Shown here: positions 28,483 to 36,472 of the stretch, piece by piece
Numbering within the stretch: position 1 is the stretch's first letter
How the letters are laid out: the number at the start of each line of letters is the position of its first letter
Assembly: GCF_013408145.1 (NCBI RefSeq)
Contig: NZ_JACBZI010000001.1
Location: 1,409,501-1,473,500 of the forward strand
DNA: 64,000 nucleotides
Direction: 5' to 3'
From: Nocardioides marinus
Lineage (GTDB): Bacteria > Actinomycetota > Actinomycetes > Propionibacteriales > Nocardioidaceae
Notes under the pieces: generated by a model
Told to the model about the DNA's origin: nothing
Seen by the model: the letters and a program-made list of their open reading frames with translations, nothing else
The model's database searches: none
Made by a program: the position numbers and the translations under genes

Positions 28483-29276
28483 GCCGACCACCTCTTCTTC
28501 CTGCGGTAGTGCTTGGTGTCGCGGAAGGACTTGCGTCCCGAGCCGTCCTCGCCCGGGTGCAGCCCGAGGTAGAACTCCCGGACGTCGTCGTCGGCGAGCA
28601 GCTCGGCCGCAGGCTTGTCGAGCACGACGCGACCGGTCTCCATCACGTAGCCGTGGTGGGCGATCGAGAGGGCCATCGAGGCGTTCTGCTCCACGAGGAG
28701 CACGCCGGTGCCGTTGCCGTTGATCTCCACGATCACGTCGCGGATCGCCTCCACCATGAGGGGCGCGAGCCCGAGGGAGGGCTCGTCCAGCAGGAGGAAC
28801 CGGGGGTTGGACATCATCGCCCGCCCCATCGCCAGCATCTGCTGCTCGCCGCCGGAGAGGTAACCGGCGGTGAGTGCGCGGCGGTCGTGGAGGACGGGGA
28901 AGAGGGAGTAGACGCGATCGAGGTTCTCGGCCATCGTCGCCCGTGCGGTGTGGGCGCCGACCTTGAGGTTGTCCTCGATGCTGAGCTCGACGAAGACCCG
29001 GCGGCCCTCCAGGACCTGGCGGACCCCCTTGCGGACGACGGCCTCCGGCGCGGTGCGCCGCAGGTCCTCGCCGTCGAGGCTGACCGAACCCTTGGTGATC
29101 TCGCCCTCGTGCACGTCGAGGAGGCCGGTGAGGGCCCTGAGCAGGGAGGTCTTGCCCGCGCCGTTGGCGCCGAGCAGGGCGACGATGCGTCCGTCGGGTA
29201 CGTCGAGGCTGACCCCTCGCAGGGCCAGGACGACGTCGTCGTAGACGACCTCGAGGTTGCGTGCGCTGAGCACCAT
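28479..29276 (-). CDS. Liv-type ABC ATPase (LivF-like), first gene of the operon
   Basis: This 265-residue ATPase has Walker A GANGAGKT, a signature LSGGEQQMLAMGRAMM, Walker B FLLLDEPSLGLAP and LVEQNA in the H-loop region. The LGLAPL motif is typical of LivF. A basic C-terminal tail (GRKSFRDTKHYRRKKRWSA) is unusual for LivF and common in CoA-ligase-linked operons. It is the promoter-proximal gene, facing a PucR regulator across a 356-bp gap. Confidence 0.92.
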   Translation of the reverse strand: MVLSARNLEVVYDDVVLALRGVSLDVPDGRIVALLGANGAGKTSLLRALTGLLDVHEGEITKGSVSLDGEDLRRTAPEAVVRKGVRQVLEGRRVFVELSIEDNLKVGAHTARATMAENLDRVYSLFPVLHDRRALTAGYLSGGEQQMLAMGRAMMSNPRFLLLDEPSLGLAPLMVEAIRDVIVEINGNGTGVLLVEQNASMALSIAHHGYVMETGRVVLDKPAAELLADDDVREFYLGLHPGEDGSGRKSFRDTKHYRRKKRWSA

Positions 29277-29632
29277 GCGCTCCTGTCGTCGGGGGACGCA
29301 CGGCTGTGCGACCCGGTGTGGGGCCCGGGTGGGCGCGGCAGGGGTGAGGGTGGCCGTGGGCGTCGGGTCGCCGTCAGGGGTGGAGGCGATGTGACGTGCG
29401 CCTCATCGTGCCCGGGGTCCGGTCCGACGTCTTTGTGCCACTGCCCAAAGTTCGCTGGGCCCGGTCACGACCGGGTCGGACCCGGTCGCGCCGACCGGGA
29501 GCGGCTCGGCGAGGTGCTCAGGGAGGTGCTCGGCGACGCGCCGGTGGACAGTGACTGGTGTGACGGGCGTCACCGAGGGAGACTCGCGGGACGGACACGC
29601 ACGACGGGCGAGCGCGAACGGATGGACGCAGA
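29277..29632. promoter_or_regulatory. Divergent control region between the Liv operon and pucR
   Basis: No gene is seen in this stretch. At 29431-29450 lies CTTTGTGCCACTGCCCAAAG, a 20-bp symmetric site (CTTTGnGCnnnnGCnCAAAG). This is a candidate operator for the adjacent PucR protein. A second, shorter GTGAC-n4-GTCAC repeat lies near 29560. Confidence 0.5.
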
Positions 29633-30958
29633 GTGACGGAGACCAGCACACCGAGCACCCGGACCAGCATCCCGACGAGCGCGCGGGCGGGCCTCGTGGA
29701 GGCCTCGGTCGCGGTGCCGACCACCCGTCGCGGGACCGGCACCGCCGAGGGCGTGGACCTGCTGGCCGACTGGGTGCGTGGACGGGTCGACGAGCTGGCC
29801 GAGTGCGCCACGTCGTCGATCTGGGAGCAGGTCGACGTCTACTCCACGCTCGAGGACCGCAGCCTGCGCTCGGAGGTGCAGTCGCACTGCCGCCAGGTGT
29901 TCGGGGCGTTCCTCAGCAGCGTCGAGGACCGGCGCGACCCGGAGCGGGGAGACTTCCCCTGGACCGGTCGCCACGCCATGCGGCGGGTCGACCTCGGTGT
30001 AGCCCTGCCCGACTTCATGAAGGCCTTCCGCATCGGGCAGATCGAGCTGTGGGACGGCATCCTCGACGGCGTCGCCCACCACCCGGAGACCAAGGACGCC
30101 GCGCTCACGATCGTGGGCCAGGTGATGCGCACGATCGAGGTGGGCAGCACGGCGGCGGCCGAGGCCTACCTCGAGGCCCAGCAGTTCCAGCTCGCCGACT
30201 CCGCGCGTCTGGCCCGCGACCTGCTCGACGACCTCCTGGAGGGGCGGCCGCCGGCGGTGCAGCCGCGCGTGCAGATGCTCGCCGACGTCGGCATCACCGA
30301 GGCCGGCCCGCTGGTGGTCGTGGCAGGCTCCTTCGCCGTCAACGGGGACGCGGACTCCGGGCGCTCCAGCCAGTCGATGTTGCGCTCGGCGCTGAACAAC
30401 CCCGGGCGCGGGCTGGTGGTCGTGCGCCACGACGAGGTCGTCGCCGTGATGCCGGTCGAGCCGACGGGGGAGGAGCGGCTGCTCGCGCGCATCCGTGCGG
30501 GCATCGCGTCCCTGGCGGGACGGGGCGTCTTCCCCAGCGTGGGGGTGAGCTCGGTGCGCGAGGGCTTCCTCGACGTCCCGGAGGCCTACGAGGAGGCGCG
30601 CCTGGCGCGGCGTTCCCTGCGTGGGCGGACGGGCGTGCAGTCCCTGTCGAGCATGTCCACCCTGGACTACCTCGTCCAGACCCACGACCGGACCGCTCGG
30701 CGCCTGGTCAGGCCCGAGGTGCGGGCGTTCGTCCAGGAGGACCTCGCCGCCGGCGGGACGTTCGTGGAGACGCTGCGGCAGTACGTCGCCTGCGACCTCA
30801 ACGCGAAGCTGGCCGCCATGGCGCTGCACGTGCACGCCAACACCGTCTACTACCGCCTGGAGCGGATCGCCGAGCGCACCGGCTGCGACGTGCGTCGGGT
30901 GGAGGAGCTCATCGACCTGCTCCTCGCCGTCAGCCTGGTCACCGGCTCCTCGGACTGA
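29633..30958 (+). CDS. PucR-family transcriptional regulator
   Basis: This 441-residue regulator has an RsbT-co-antagonist-like helical N-terminal part (about 45-200: LADWVRGRVDELAECATSSIWEQ), a GGDEF-like middle domain (about 215-330), and a C-terminal PucR helix-turn-helix near 380-435 (LRQYVACDLNAKLAAMALHVHANTVYYRLERI). GTG 29633 is taken as the start. The gene is divergent from the Liv/acyl-CoA synthetase operon and probably controls it in response to the imported acid or its CoA ester. Confidence 0.87.
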   Translation: MTETSTPSTRTSIPTSARAGLVEASVAVPTTRRGTGTAEGVDLLADWVRGRVDELAECATSSIWEQVDVYSTLEDRSLRSEVQSHCRQVFGAFLSSVEDRRDPERGDFPWTGRHAMRRVDLGVALPDFMKAFRIGQIELWDGILDGVAHHPETKDAALTIVGQVMRTIEVGSTAAAEAYLEAQQFQLADSARLARDLLDDLLEGRPPAVQPRVQMLADVGITEAGPLVVVAGSFAVNGDADSGRSSQSMLRSALNNPGRGLVVVRHDEVVAVMPVEPTGEERLLARIRAGIASLAGRGVFPSVGVSSVREGFLDVPEAYEEARLARRSLRGRTGVQSLSSMSTLDYLVQTHDRTARRLVRPEVRAFVQEDLAAGGTFVETLRQYVACDLNAKLAAMALHVHANTVYYRLERIAERTGCDVRRVEELIDLLLAVSLVTGSSD

Positions 30959-30987
30959 TCCTGGCGTGGTCCCGCGGGCCGCGGACG

Positions 30988-31596
30988 TCAGGTGCGGGTG
31001 GAGGCTGTCGTGAGCGCCGGGCCGAGCCAGCGTCGTACGTAGGCGCGGACGTCGTCGGGGGAGCGGGGGGTGCTGGCCGGGTACTGCATGAGCGAGCCGA
31101 TCAGGCGCAGCATCAGCTCCGCGAGGCCGTCCAGGTCCTCGTCGGTGACGTCGACGGAGGCCCAGTCCACGGCCAGGCTCCTGAGGAACTGCGCAGCCAG
31201 CGCAACGCCGGCGGGGGAGGTGACGCCGCGACCGAACAGGTCGTCCTCGGCATGGAGCAGCAGGCCGATGCGGGGCTCTCGCGGCAGCTCCTCCACGCAG
31301 AACACGATCGCCTCGACGACCGCGTCGAGAGGGGTCCGGCATGTCGCGACGTGCTGGCCCATCCGCTCCACGAAGGCGTTCGTCCCTGACGCGGCGACCG
31401 CGTTGAGCAGGTCGCCCAGGCTCGGGAAGTAGCGGTAGACGGTCTGTCGCGTCACACCCACCTCGGCCGCCACGTCGGACAGCGTGGTCTTGGCGACCCC
31501 GCTCCGCTCCAGGCACCGGTGCGTCGCCTCGAGGATGCGCACCCGCGCGAGCTCCTCCGTGGCGGGCGGGTCACCGCCCCAGCCGTGGTGGCCCAT
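30988..31596 (-). CDS. TetR-family regulator
   Basis: This 202-residue protein has an N-terminal helix-turn-helix TTLSDVAAEVGVTRQTVYRYFPSLGDLLNAV and a helical C-terminal sensor. It ends convergent with pucR (stop codons 28 bp apart). ATG 31596 is chosen, although an in-frame GTG lies just upstream. The 45-bp gap to the divergent methyltransferase gene carries a large inverted repeat, so it probably represses itself and that gene. Confidence 0.85.
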   Translation of the reverse strand: MGHHGWGGDPPATEELARVRILEATHRCLERSGVAKTTLSDVAAEVGVTRQTVYRYFPSLGDLLNAVAASGTNAFVERMGQHVATCRTPLDAVVEAIVFCVEELPREPRIGLLLHAEDDLFGRGVTSPAGVALAAQFLRSLAVDWASVDVTDEDLDGLAELMLRLIGSLMQYPASTPRSPDDVRAYVRRWLGPALTTASTRT

Positions 31597-31604
31597 GCTC
31601 ACCC

Positions 31605-31637
31605 CATTCACACAATCAACCAACTGCTGTATGAATG
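31605..31637. promoter_or_regulatory. Probable TetR operator, 33-bp inverted repeat
   Basis: CATTCAcACA (31605-31614) and TGTaTGAATG (31628-31637) are inverted around 13 bp. The repeat fills the gap between the divergent tetR and methyltransferase starts. The AT-rich bases contrast with the surroundings. Confidence 0.6.
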
Positions 31638-31641
31638 TAAC

Positions 31642-32652
31642 ATGCTGGACACCTACAGACTCAGGACCGCCGCGACCGGACTCAAGCGCCTGGCCACGTT
31701 GCCGCCGGAGGACAAGCAGGCCGGGATCGACGCGTACCGGTTCTTCCAGGCGATGCAGGCCGGTGAGCCCACCGAGACCGCCGACGAGACCAGGGCGGTC
31801 GCGGCCTACTACAAGGTGCTCAACAACATGCTCTCGGTCTTCGACCTGGAGAAGCTGTACATCCCGCCGATGCTGGACGAGACCAAGGGCCTGTACGACA
31901 ACCAGATCCTGACCGAGAAGGCCGTGCTGGCCGAGCTGGCGCTCGAGGACCCCGCCGCCTCGCACCTGCTGGACATGGGCTGCGGTCGCGGGCGCATCGC
32001 CCACCACTTCGCGACCCTGACCGGCGGAGAGGTCTCGGGGTACAACATCGACCCGAACCAGGTCGAGAACGCGGTGGCCTGGGCCGAGCGCTGCGGCATG
32101 GGCGATCGCCTGCACTTCACGGTCGGTGACCACCACGACCCGCTCGACTACCCGTCGGAGACCTTCGACGGGTGCTTCTCCTTCCAGGCGGTCTGGCCGT
32201 TCTTCAAGAAGGAGGAGCTCGACCTGCACGCCCGCGAGATGTACCGGGTCCTGAAGCCGGGGGCGCGGTACGCGTGCTCGGAGTACCTGCTGACCCCGTT
32301 CTTCGACTGGGACGACGAGGAGCACGTCGCCCTGCACCGGTTGTTCCTGCCCACCCTGGCCGCCACGCAGTCGATGTACCCGGCCGACGTCTGTGCCGCC
32401 CTCGAGCGCGCCGGCTTCCGCATCCTGGTCTCAGCGCCCTCCAAGAGCGAGGCGTGGCCGCTGTGCGAGCAGAAGCGCGACCTGATCCTGTGGGGCCGCC
32501 GCCTGGTGCGGGCCCTGGAGAAGGTGCGGGTGGCGCCGCCGTGGATCGAGGAGTCCCTCGACCTGCTGCAGCGAGGTGGTCAGGCCTGGACCGAGGCCGA
32601 GCGGGCCAAGCTCGCCGACCTCAACTGGCGCATCGTCGCCGAGAAACGGTGA
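31642..32652 (+). CDS. SAM-dependent methyltransferase, sterol C-24 methyltransferase-like
   Basis: This 336-residue class I methyltransferase has motif I LLDMGCGRGR at residues 109-118. The downstream pattern SFQAVWPFFKKEELDLHAREMYRVLKPGARYACSEYLLTPFFDW is close to that of sterol 24-C-methyltransferases, as is the preceding YYKVLNNMLSVFDLEKLYIPP region. The acceptor may be a sterol-like or polyprenoid lipid, but it cannot be deduced. ATG 31642 follows the operator directly. A probable TetR repressor is divergent. Confidence 0.75.
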   Translation: MLDTYRLRTAATGLKRLATLPPEDKQAGIDAYRFFQAMQAGEPTETADETRAVAAYYKVLNNMLSVFDLEKLYIPPMLDETKGLYDNQILTEKAVLAELALEDPAASHLLDMGCGRGRIAHHFATLTGGEVSGYNIDPNQVENAVAWAERCGMGDRLHFTVGDHHDPLDYPSETFDGCFSFQAVWPFFKKEELDLHAREMYRVLKPGARYACSEYLLTPFFDWDDEEHVALHRLFLPTLAATQSMYPADVCAALERAGFRILVSAPSKSEAWPLCEQKRDLILWGRRLVRALEKVRVAPPWIEESLDLLQRGGQAWTEAERAKLADLNWRIVAEKR

Positions 32653-32676
32653 CGACGCGCCGTGGCTGGTGGGGCG

Positions 32677-33621
32677 TCAGGCTATGCGTTCCTTCCTGGT
32701 GCGGGGTCGTCCAGTGAGCTGTCCTGCTGCGAGAGCCGCCAGGGCGAGACCGAAGCCGACCAACTGGATCGGGTTCAGGGTCTCACCTGCGACGAGGACC
32801 CCGAGGGCGGCGGCGACGAGCGGTGAGAGCAGGCCGAGCAGCGCGGTCGCGGTCACTGGCAGGTTGCGTATCCCGGTGAACCACAGTGTGTAGGCGACGA
32901 GGCCGCCGATGACGCCGAGCCAGAGGTATCCCGCGACGCCTGGAGCGTCGAGACGACCTGGCACCCCGTCGATGAGCAGCGCTGGCGCGAGCAGCACGAG
33001 ACCTCCGGCGGTGAGCTGCCATCCGGCGTAGCCGACGGCGCTGACATCCGTGGGTCGGCCCCACCGCTTGGTGAGGACGACCCCGGTGCCCATGGCGGCG
33101 GCACCGCTGATGCCCGCGATGACGCCGATCGGATCGAGTACGGCGCCGGGGCCGAGCACGACCATGCCCACGCCGAGCAAGCCGACGACGCCCCAGGCCA
33201 GACGCCAGCGCGAGAGTCGTTCGGACAGCACGATCACGGCAAGGAACGCCACCAGGATCGGTTGCGTGGCGCCCAGTGTCGCGGCCACCCCGCCGGGCAG
33301 GCGCTCGGCCGCGACGAACAACAGCGGGAAGAACAGCCCGATGTTCAAGGTGCCCAGCACCGCGGCCTTCCACCACCAGGCTCCCCGCGGCAGACGGCGC
33401 GCGATGAGCAGTCCGAGCACACCTGCCGGCAGGGCGCGCACGAGTGCGGCGAACAGGGGATGGTCCGGTGGTAGCAGGTGGGTGGTGACGATGTAGGTCG
33501 TTCCCCACACGGCGGGGGCGACGGCGGCCGCCAGGGTCATTCCTGCGCGGCCCGGTGGTGAAGCCGACCGGGCCGGCTGCGGGGTGGCCGCCGCGTGGGG
33601 CTGCGTGGGCGTCGTCGTCAT
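32677..33621 (-). CDS. EamA-family drug/metabolite exporter
   Basis: This 314-residue membrane protein has ten predicted helices in two EamA repeats. The first has VWGTTYIVTTHLLPPDHPLFAALVRALPAG and the second begins near GVIAGISGAAAMGTGVVLTKRW. Such proteins export amino acids, metabolites or drugs. The short N-terminus (about 28 residues) is Pro/Ala/Thr-rich and hydrophilic. A LysR gene is divergent, the classic arrangement in which the LysR activator controls the exporter. Confidence 0.88.
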   Translation of the reverse strand: MTTTPTQPHAAATPQPARSASPPGRAGMTLAAAVAPAVWGTTYIVTTHLLPPDHPLFAALVRALPAGVLGLLIARRLPRGAWWWKAAVLGTLNIGLFFPLLFVAAERLPGGVAATLGATQPILVAFLAVIVLSERLSRWRLAWGVVGLLGVGMVVLGPGAVLDPIGVIAGISGAAAMGTGVVLTKRWGRPTDVSAVGYAGWQLTAGGLVLLAPALLIDGVPGRLDAPGVAGYLWLGVIGGLVAYTLWFTGIRNLPVTATALLGLLSPLVAAALGVLVAGETLNPIQLVGFGLALAALAAGQLTGRPRTRKERIA

Positions 33622-33643
33622 GCCCTCACTGTCGGGGCCGGTG

Positions 33644-33699
33644 CATCAATGAGTCCAACACATAGTTACGATTGCACCGATCGTGGTGCACGATTGATG
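33644..33699. promoter_or_regulatory. LysR-type control region with two nested inverted repeats
   Basis: CATCAAT (33644-33650) and ATTGATG (33693-33699) are inverted, and inside them TGCACC-GATCGT-GGTGCA (33673-33690) forms a second palindrome. They occupy the 80-bp gap between the divergent EamA and LysR genes, fitting recognition and activation sites of a LysR dimer pair. Confidence 0.55.
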
Positions 33700-33701
33700 A
33701 C

Positions 33702-34595
33702 ATGGAGCTCCAGCAACTGCGCTACGTCCTGGCCGTCGCCGAGACGCGCAACTTCACCCGTGCCGCCGAGCAGTGCTTCGTCGTCCAATCGGCGCTCAGC
33801 CATCAGGTCAAGGCGCTCGAGCAGGAGCTCGGTACCGCCTTGTTCGCCCGCACCAGTCGTCGGGTGGAGCTCACTGCAGCCGGGGCCGCTTTCCTCCCGG
33901 CCGCGCGCACGAGTCTGGAGGCTGCCGACCGTGCTGCCGCAGACGCTGCGGCCACGATCGGACAGGTGCGTGGCACGCTGACCATGGGACTCATCCCGAC
34001 CGTGACGGCCGTCGACGTCCCGGGCGCCCTGGGCGCGTTCCACCGCGCCTACCCGGCTGTCCGGATCTCGGTGCGCAGCGGCAGCAGTGACGAGCTCATG
34101 ACGGCAATCCATCGCGGGGAGGTCGACGTCGCCGTCCTCGGCCTGCCGGAGAGCACACGGCCAGCCGGCGTCGAGTCTCGTGAGGTGGCGCGCGAGCGTC
34201 TCGTCGCCGTCCTCGCCGGCGGCCATCGGCTCGCGCGGAGACGGCGGCTGCACCTCACGGACCTGGCGAAGGAGACCTTCGCCGACTTTCCCGCGGGAAC
34301 CCCCGGCCGCGCTCAGAGCGACCTCGCCTTCGACGCTGCCGGAATCCTGCGCGACGTGACGTTCGAGGCCACGTCGACGGACCTGATCATCGCCCTGGTC
34401 CAGCAGGGCCTCGCGGTCGCCCTGCTGCCAGCGGCGTTCGTCCCGTCCGACCCCCGCGTCGTCACGGTCACGGTGGCCGATGGGCCGACGCGGGTCGAGT
34501 ACCTCGCGTGGAGCAGCTTCAACCCCAGCCCCGCGACGACCGCCTTCCTCGACCGGCTGCTGACGTCAGGCGCCGCGGGGCCACGGGAGGCGTGA
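33702..34595 (+). CDS. LysR-family transcriptional regulator
   Basis: This 297-residue protein has an N-terminal LysR helix-turn-helix (MELQQLRYVLAVAETRNFTRAAEQCFVVQSALSHQVKALEQELG). The C-terminal co-inducer domain spans about residues 90-290. ATG 33702 is chosen because the domain begins there. It is divergent from the EamA exporter. It is the last chromosomal gene before the element boundary at 34731 and probably lay next to glnA before insertion. Confidence 0.9.
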   Translation: MELQQLRYVLAVAETRNFTRAAEQCFVVQSALSHQVKALEQELGTALFARTSRRVELTAAGAAFLPAARTSLEAADRAAADAAATIGQVRGTLTMGLIPTVTAVDVPGALGAFHRAYPAVRISVRSGSSDELMTAIHRGEVDVAVLGLPESTRPAGVESREVARERLVAVLAGGHRLARRRRLHLTDLAKETFADFPAGTPGRAQSDLAFDAAGILRDVTFEATSTDLIIALVQQGLAVALLPAAFVPSDPRVVTVTVADGPTRVEYLAWSSFNPSPATTAFLDRLLTSGAAGPREA

Positions 34596-34671
34596 GGCCG
34601 CCGCACACCGCACCGCAGGTGCCGATCTGCGACCACATCCATGCCGGACGTGGTCGCCCCCTGGCATGGAA

Positions 34672-34714
34672 AACGGCCCCCGATCCTCCGCGTGGCGCAG
34701 GTCCAGGGGCCGTT
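34672..34714 (-). terminator. Displaced native terminator of glnA
   Basis: AACGGCCCC (34672-34680) pairs with GGGGCCGTT (34706-34714). Read in the minus direction the stem is followed by TTTT. It stands 16 bp outside the left direct repeat, where the glnA terminator would be if the element were absent, and between the convergent LysR and (ancestral) glnA genes. Confidence 0.6.
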
Positions 34715-34730
34715 CCCGTGGTTCTAGGAC

Positions 34731-34747
34731 ATCAGATGTCGTAGTAG
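34731..34747. repeat. Left attachment repeat
   Basis: ATCAGATGTCGTAGTAG matches exactly the glnA 3' end at 55139-55155. The bases on either side differ between the copies, so 17 bp is the whole shared core. Confidence 0.75.
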
Positions 34748-34783
34748 TGAAGACCTCAGCGCGCTGACCTGCCAGAACGCCTT

Positions 34784-35138
34784 CTACTCGGGCTCATGGG
34801 GTGCACTCGGTACGCTCAGCATCTCGTCGATGGCGGCCTTGGTGCGCTCCGTAGAGGACGGCATCAGATGTGTGTACGTCCTGAGCGTGAAACCCGGATC
34901 CGCGTGGCCGAGGTACTCACTCAGGGCCAGGATCGACTCTCCCGCATCGAGGAGCGTACTCGCGTAGAAGTGGCGCAGGGCGTGACAGCCGTTCTCGCGC
35001 TTCGGCTCGACACCGGCTGCGACGAGCGCTGGACGCCAGATCTTTGGGTTGAAGTAGTTGCGGTTGAGAGCGCCGGACTCCCGCGAGAAGAGGATCAGAT
35101 CGACGGACCGCGGCGCCCCATCGCTTCTGTCCCAGGGA
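34784..35138 (-). pseudogene. Tyrosine recombinase (integrase), C-terminal remnant
   Basis: About 117 residues remain, from PWDRSDGAPRSVDLILF to the stop. They include the catalytic-domain motifs HALRHFYASTLL (His-x-x-Arg), LGHAD and the tyrosine region TLRTYTHLM. The N-terminal arm- and core-binding domains are gone: the frame runs into the IS element at 35139 and continues as non-homologous sequence to 35317. It is adjacent to the left attachment repeat and presumably once integrated this element into glnA. Confidence 0.82.
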
Positions 35139-35192
35139 TGAAGCGCCCCAGGTTTGATGCCGCTCCTGTTTGAGTCCAGGAGGATGAGCAGC

Positions 35193-35504
35193 ATGCCGAA
35201 GAAGATCGATCCCGCGGTGAAGGCCAGGTGCGTGCGGCAGGTGCTGGAGCATCTGCCGGAGTACCCGTCGCTGACCGCGGCTGCTGAGGCCGTCGCCCGC
35301 CGCGAGGGGCTGGGCAAGGAGACGGTTCGCCGCTGGGCTGCGCAGGCCCAGATCGACGGCGGGCAGCGTCAGGGGGCCACGTCGGAGGAACTGGCTGAGA
35401 TCAAGGAACTGAAGGCGAAGGTCCGTCGGCTCGAGGAGGACAACGAGATCCTGCGTCGGGCCTCGATTTTCTTCGCGGGGGAACTCGACCCCCGCAATCG
35501 TTGA
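35193..35504 (+). CDS. IS3-family transposase OrfA
   Basis: This 103-residue protein has a helix-turn-helix N-terminus (LTAAAEAVARREGLGKETVRRWAAQAQ) and a C-terminal leucine-zipper-like helix (LAEIKELKAKVRRLEEDNEILRRAS), as in IS3 OrfA proteins. It begins at ATG 35193 after AGGAGG. OrfB begins in the -1 frame, overlapping the OrfA stop, so the active transposase would be made by frameshifting or coupling. Confidence 0.92.
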   Translation: MPKKIDPAVKARCVRQVLEHLPEYPSLTAAAEAVARREGLGKETVRRWAAQAQIDGGQRQGATSEELAEIKELKAKVRRLEEDNEILRRASIFFAGELDPRNR

Positions 35505-36472
35505 TCGTCGCGTTCGTCGACGAGCTACGAGCCGAAGGCCACGCGGTCGAGTCGATCTGTCGGGTCCTGCGCGAGCAGGGCTGCCAGGTCGCCGCGAGGT
35601 CGTATCGGGAGTGGGCGCGCGTCAACCGCACGCCCGCTCCCAGGGTCGTCAGCGACGCAGGCGTCATCAACGCCGTTCGTGACATCGTGTGGCAGGTCGA
35701 CCACCAAGGCGTCCGCAGGATGACCCCCGAAGGGCTCTACGGGCGCCGGAAGATGATCACCTCAGTGCGCCGCCACGGCCTCGATGCGTCGCCGGGAGCG
35801 GTGGATCGGGCGATGCGATCGCTAAGCCTGCAAGGGGTTCGACGCTCCAAGGGCATACGGACCACCATCCCGGGCAAGGACGGCAACCGCGCTGGCGATC
35901 TGCTCGACCGCGACTTCACCGCGGTGGCGCCGAACCGGACCTGGGTCATGGACTTCACCTATGTCAGGACGTGGGCCGGGTTCGTCTACGTCGCCTTCAT
36001 CCTCGACGTCTTCGCTCAGCGGATCGTGGCGTGGAACATCGACTCCACCAAGGCCGTGGAGCTCGTCGACATCCCGCTGCGAATGGCGCTGTGGCAGCGC
36101 GGCCGCGAGGGCCACCCGATCGTGCCCGGCGAGCTGATCGGCCACGCGGACGCCGGCTCTCAATACACCGCGATCGCGTTCACCGAGCACCTCGCCGACG
36201 AAGGGATCCGGCCCTCGATCGGCACTGTTGCCGATGCCTACGACAACGCCCTGATGGAATGCATCATCGGCCTCTACAAGACCGAGTGCATCCGCACCAC
36301 GATCTTCCACCAGGGTCCCTACCGGACCATCGGCGACGTCGAGTACGCCACCGCCGGCTGGGTTGATTGGTACAACAACAGACGCCTGCACTCGACCCTT
36401 GGGATGATGACTCCCGTGGAGTTCGAGCAGGCCCATTACGCGACTCTCAACAGAGAGCCGCAACCCGTATAG
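35501..36472 (+). CDS. IS3-family transposase OrfB
   Basis: The 323-residue catalytic subunit has an rve-type integrase core with the DDE triad Asp151 (WVMDFTYV), Asp217 (GHADAGSQYT) and Glu253 (NALMECIIGLYKTE). The N-terminal HTH_21 region (PRVVSDAGVINAVRDI, GVRRMTPEGLYGRRK) is present. It appears intact, so the IS may be active. The stop lies within the right terminal repeat. No slippery heptamer is obvious at the overlap. Confidence 0.92.
   Translation: MIVAFVDELRAEGHAVESICRVLREQGCQVAARSYREWARVNRTPAPRVVSDAGVINAVRDIVWQVDHQGVRRMTPEGLYGRRKMITSVRRHGLDASPGAVDRAMRSLSLQGVRRSKGIRTTIPGKDGNRAGDLLDRDFTAVAPNRTWVMDFTYVRTWAGFVYVAFILDVFAQRIVAWNIDSTKAVELVDIPLRMALWQRGREGHPIVPGELIGHADAGSQYTAIAFTEHLADEGIRPSIGTVADAYDNALMECIIGLYKTECIRTTIFHQGPYRTIGDVEYATAGWVDWYNNRRLHSTLGMMTPVEFEQAHYATLNREPQPV

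Noticed and set aside
34596..34784. A tRNA gene as the attachment site of the element
   Set aside because: No cloverleaf or CCA-type end is visible at either repeat. The repeat matches the glnA 3' end instead.
34784..35317. An intact small integrase of 177 residues
   Set aside because: Its first 60 codons lie inside the IS element and have no recombinase similarity. Only the part from 35138 downward is integrase.
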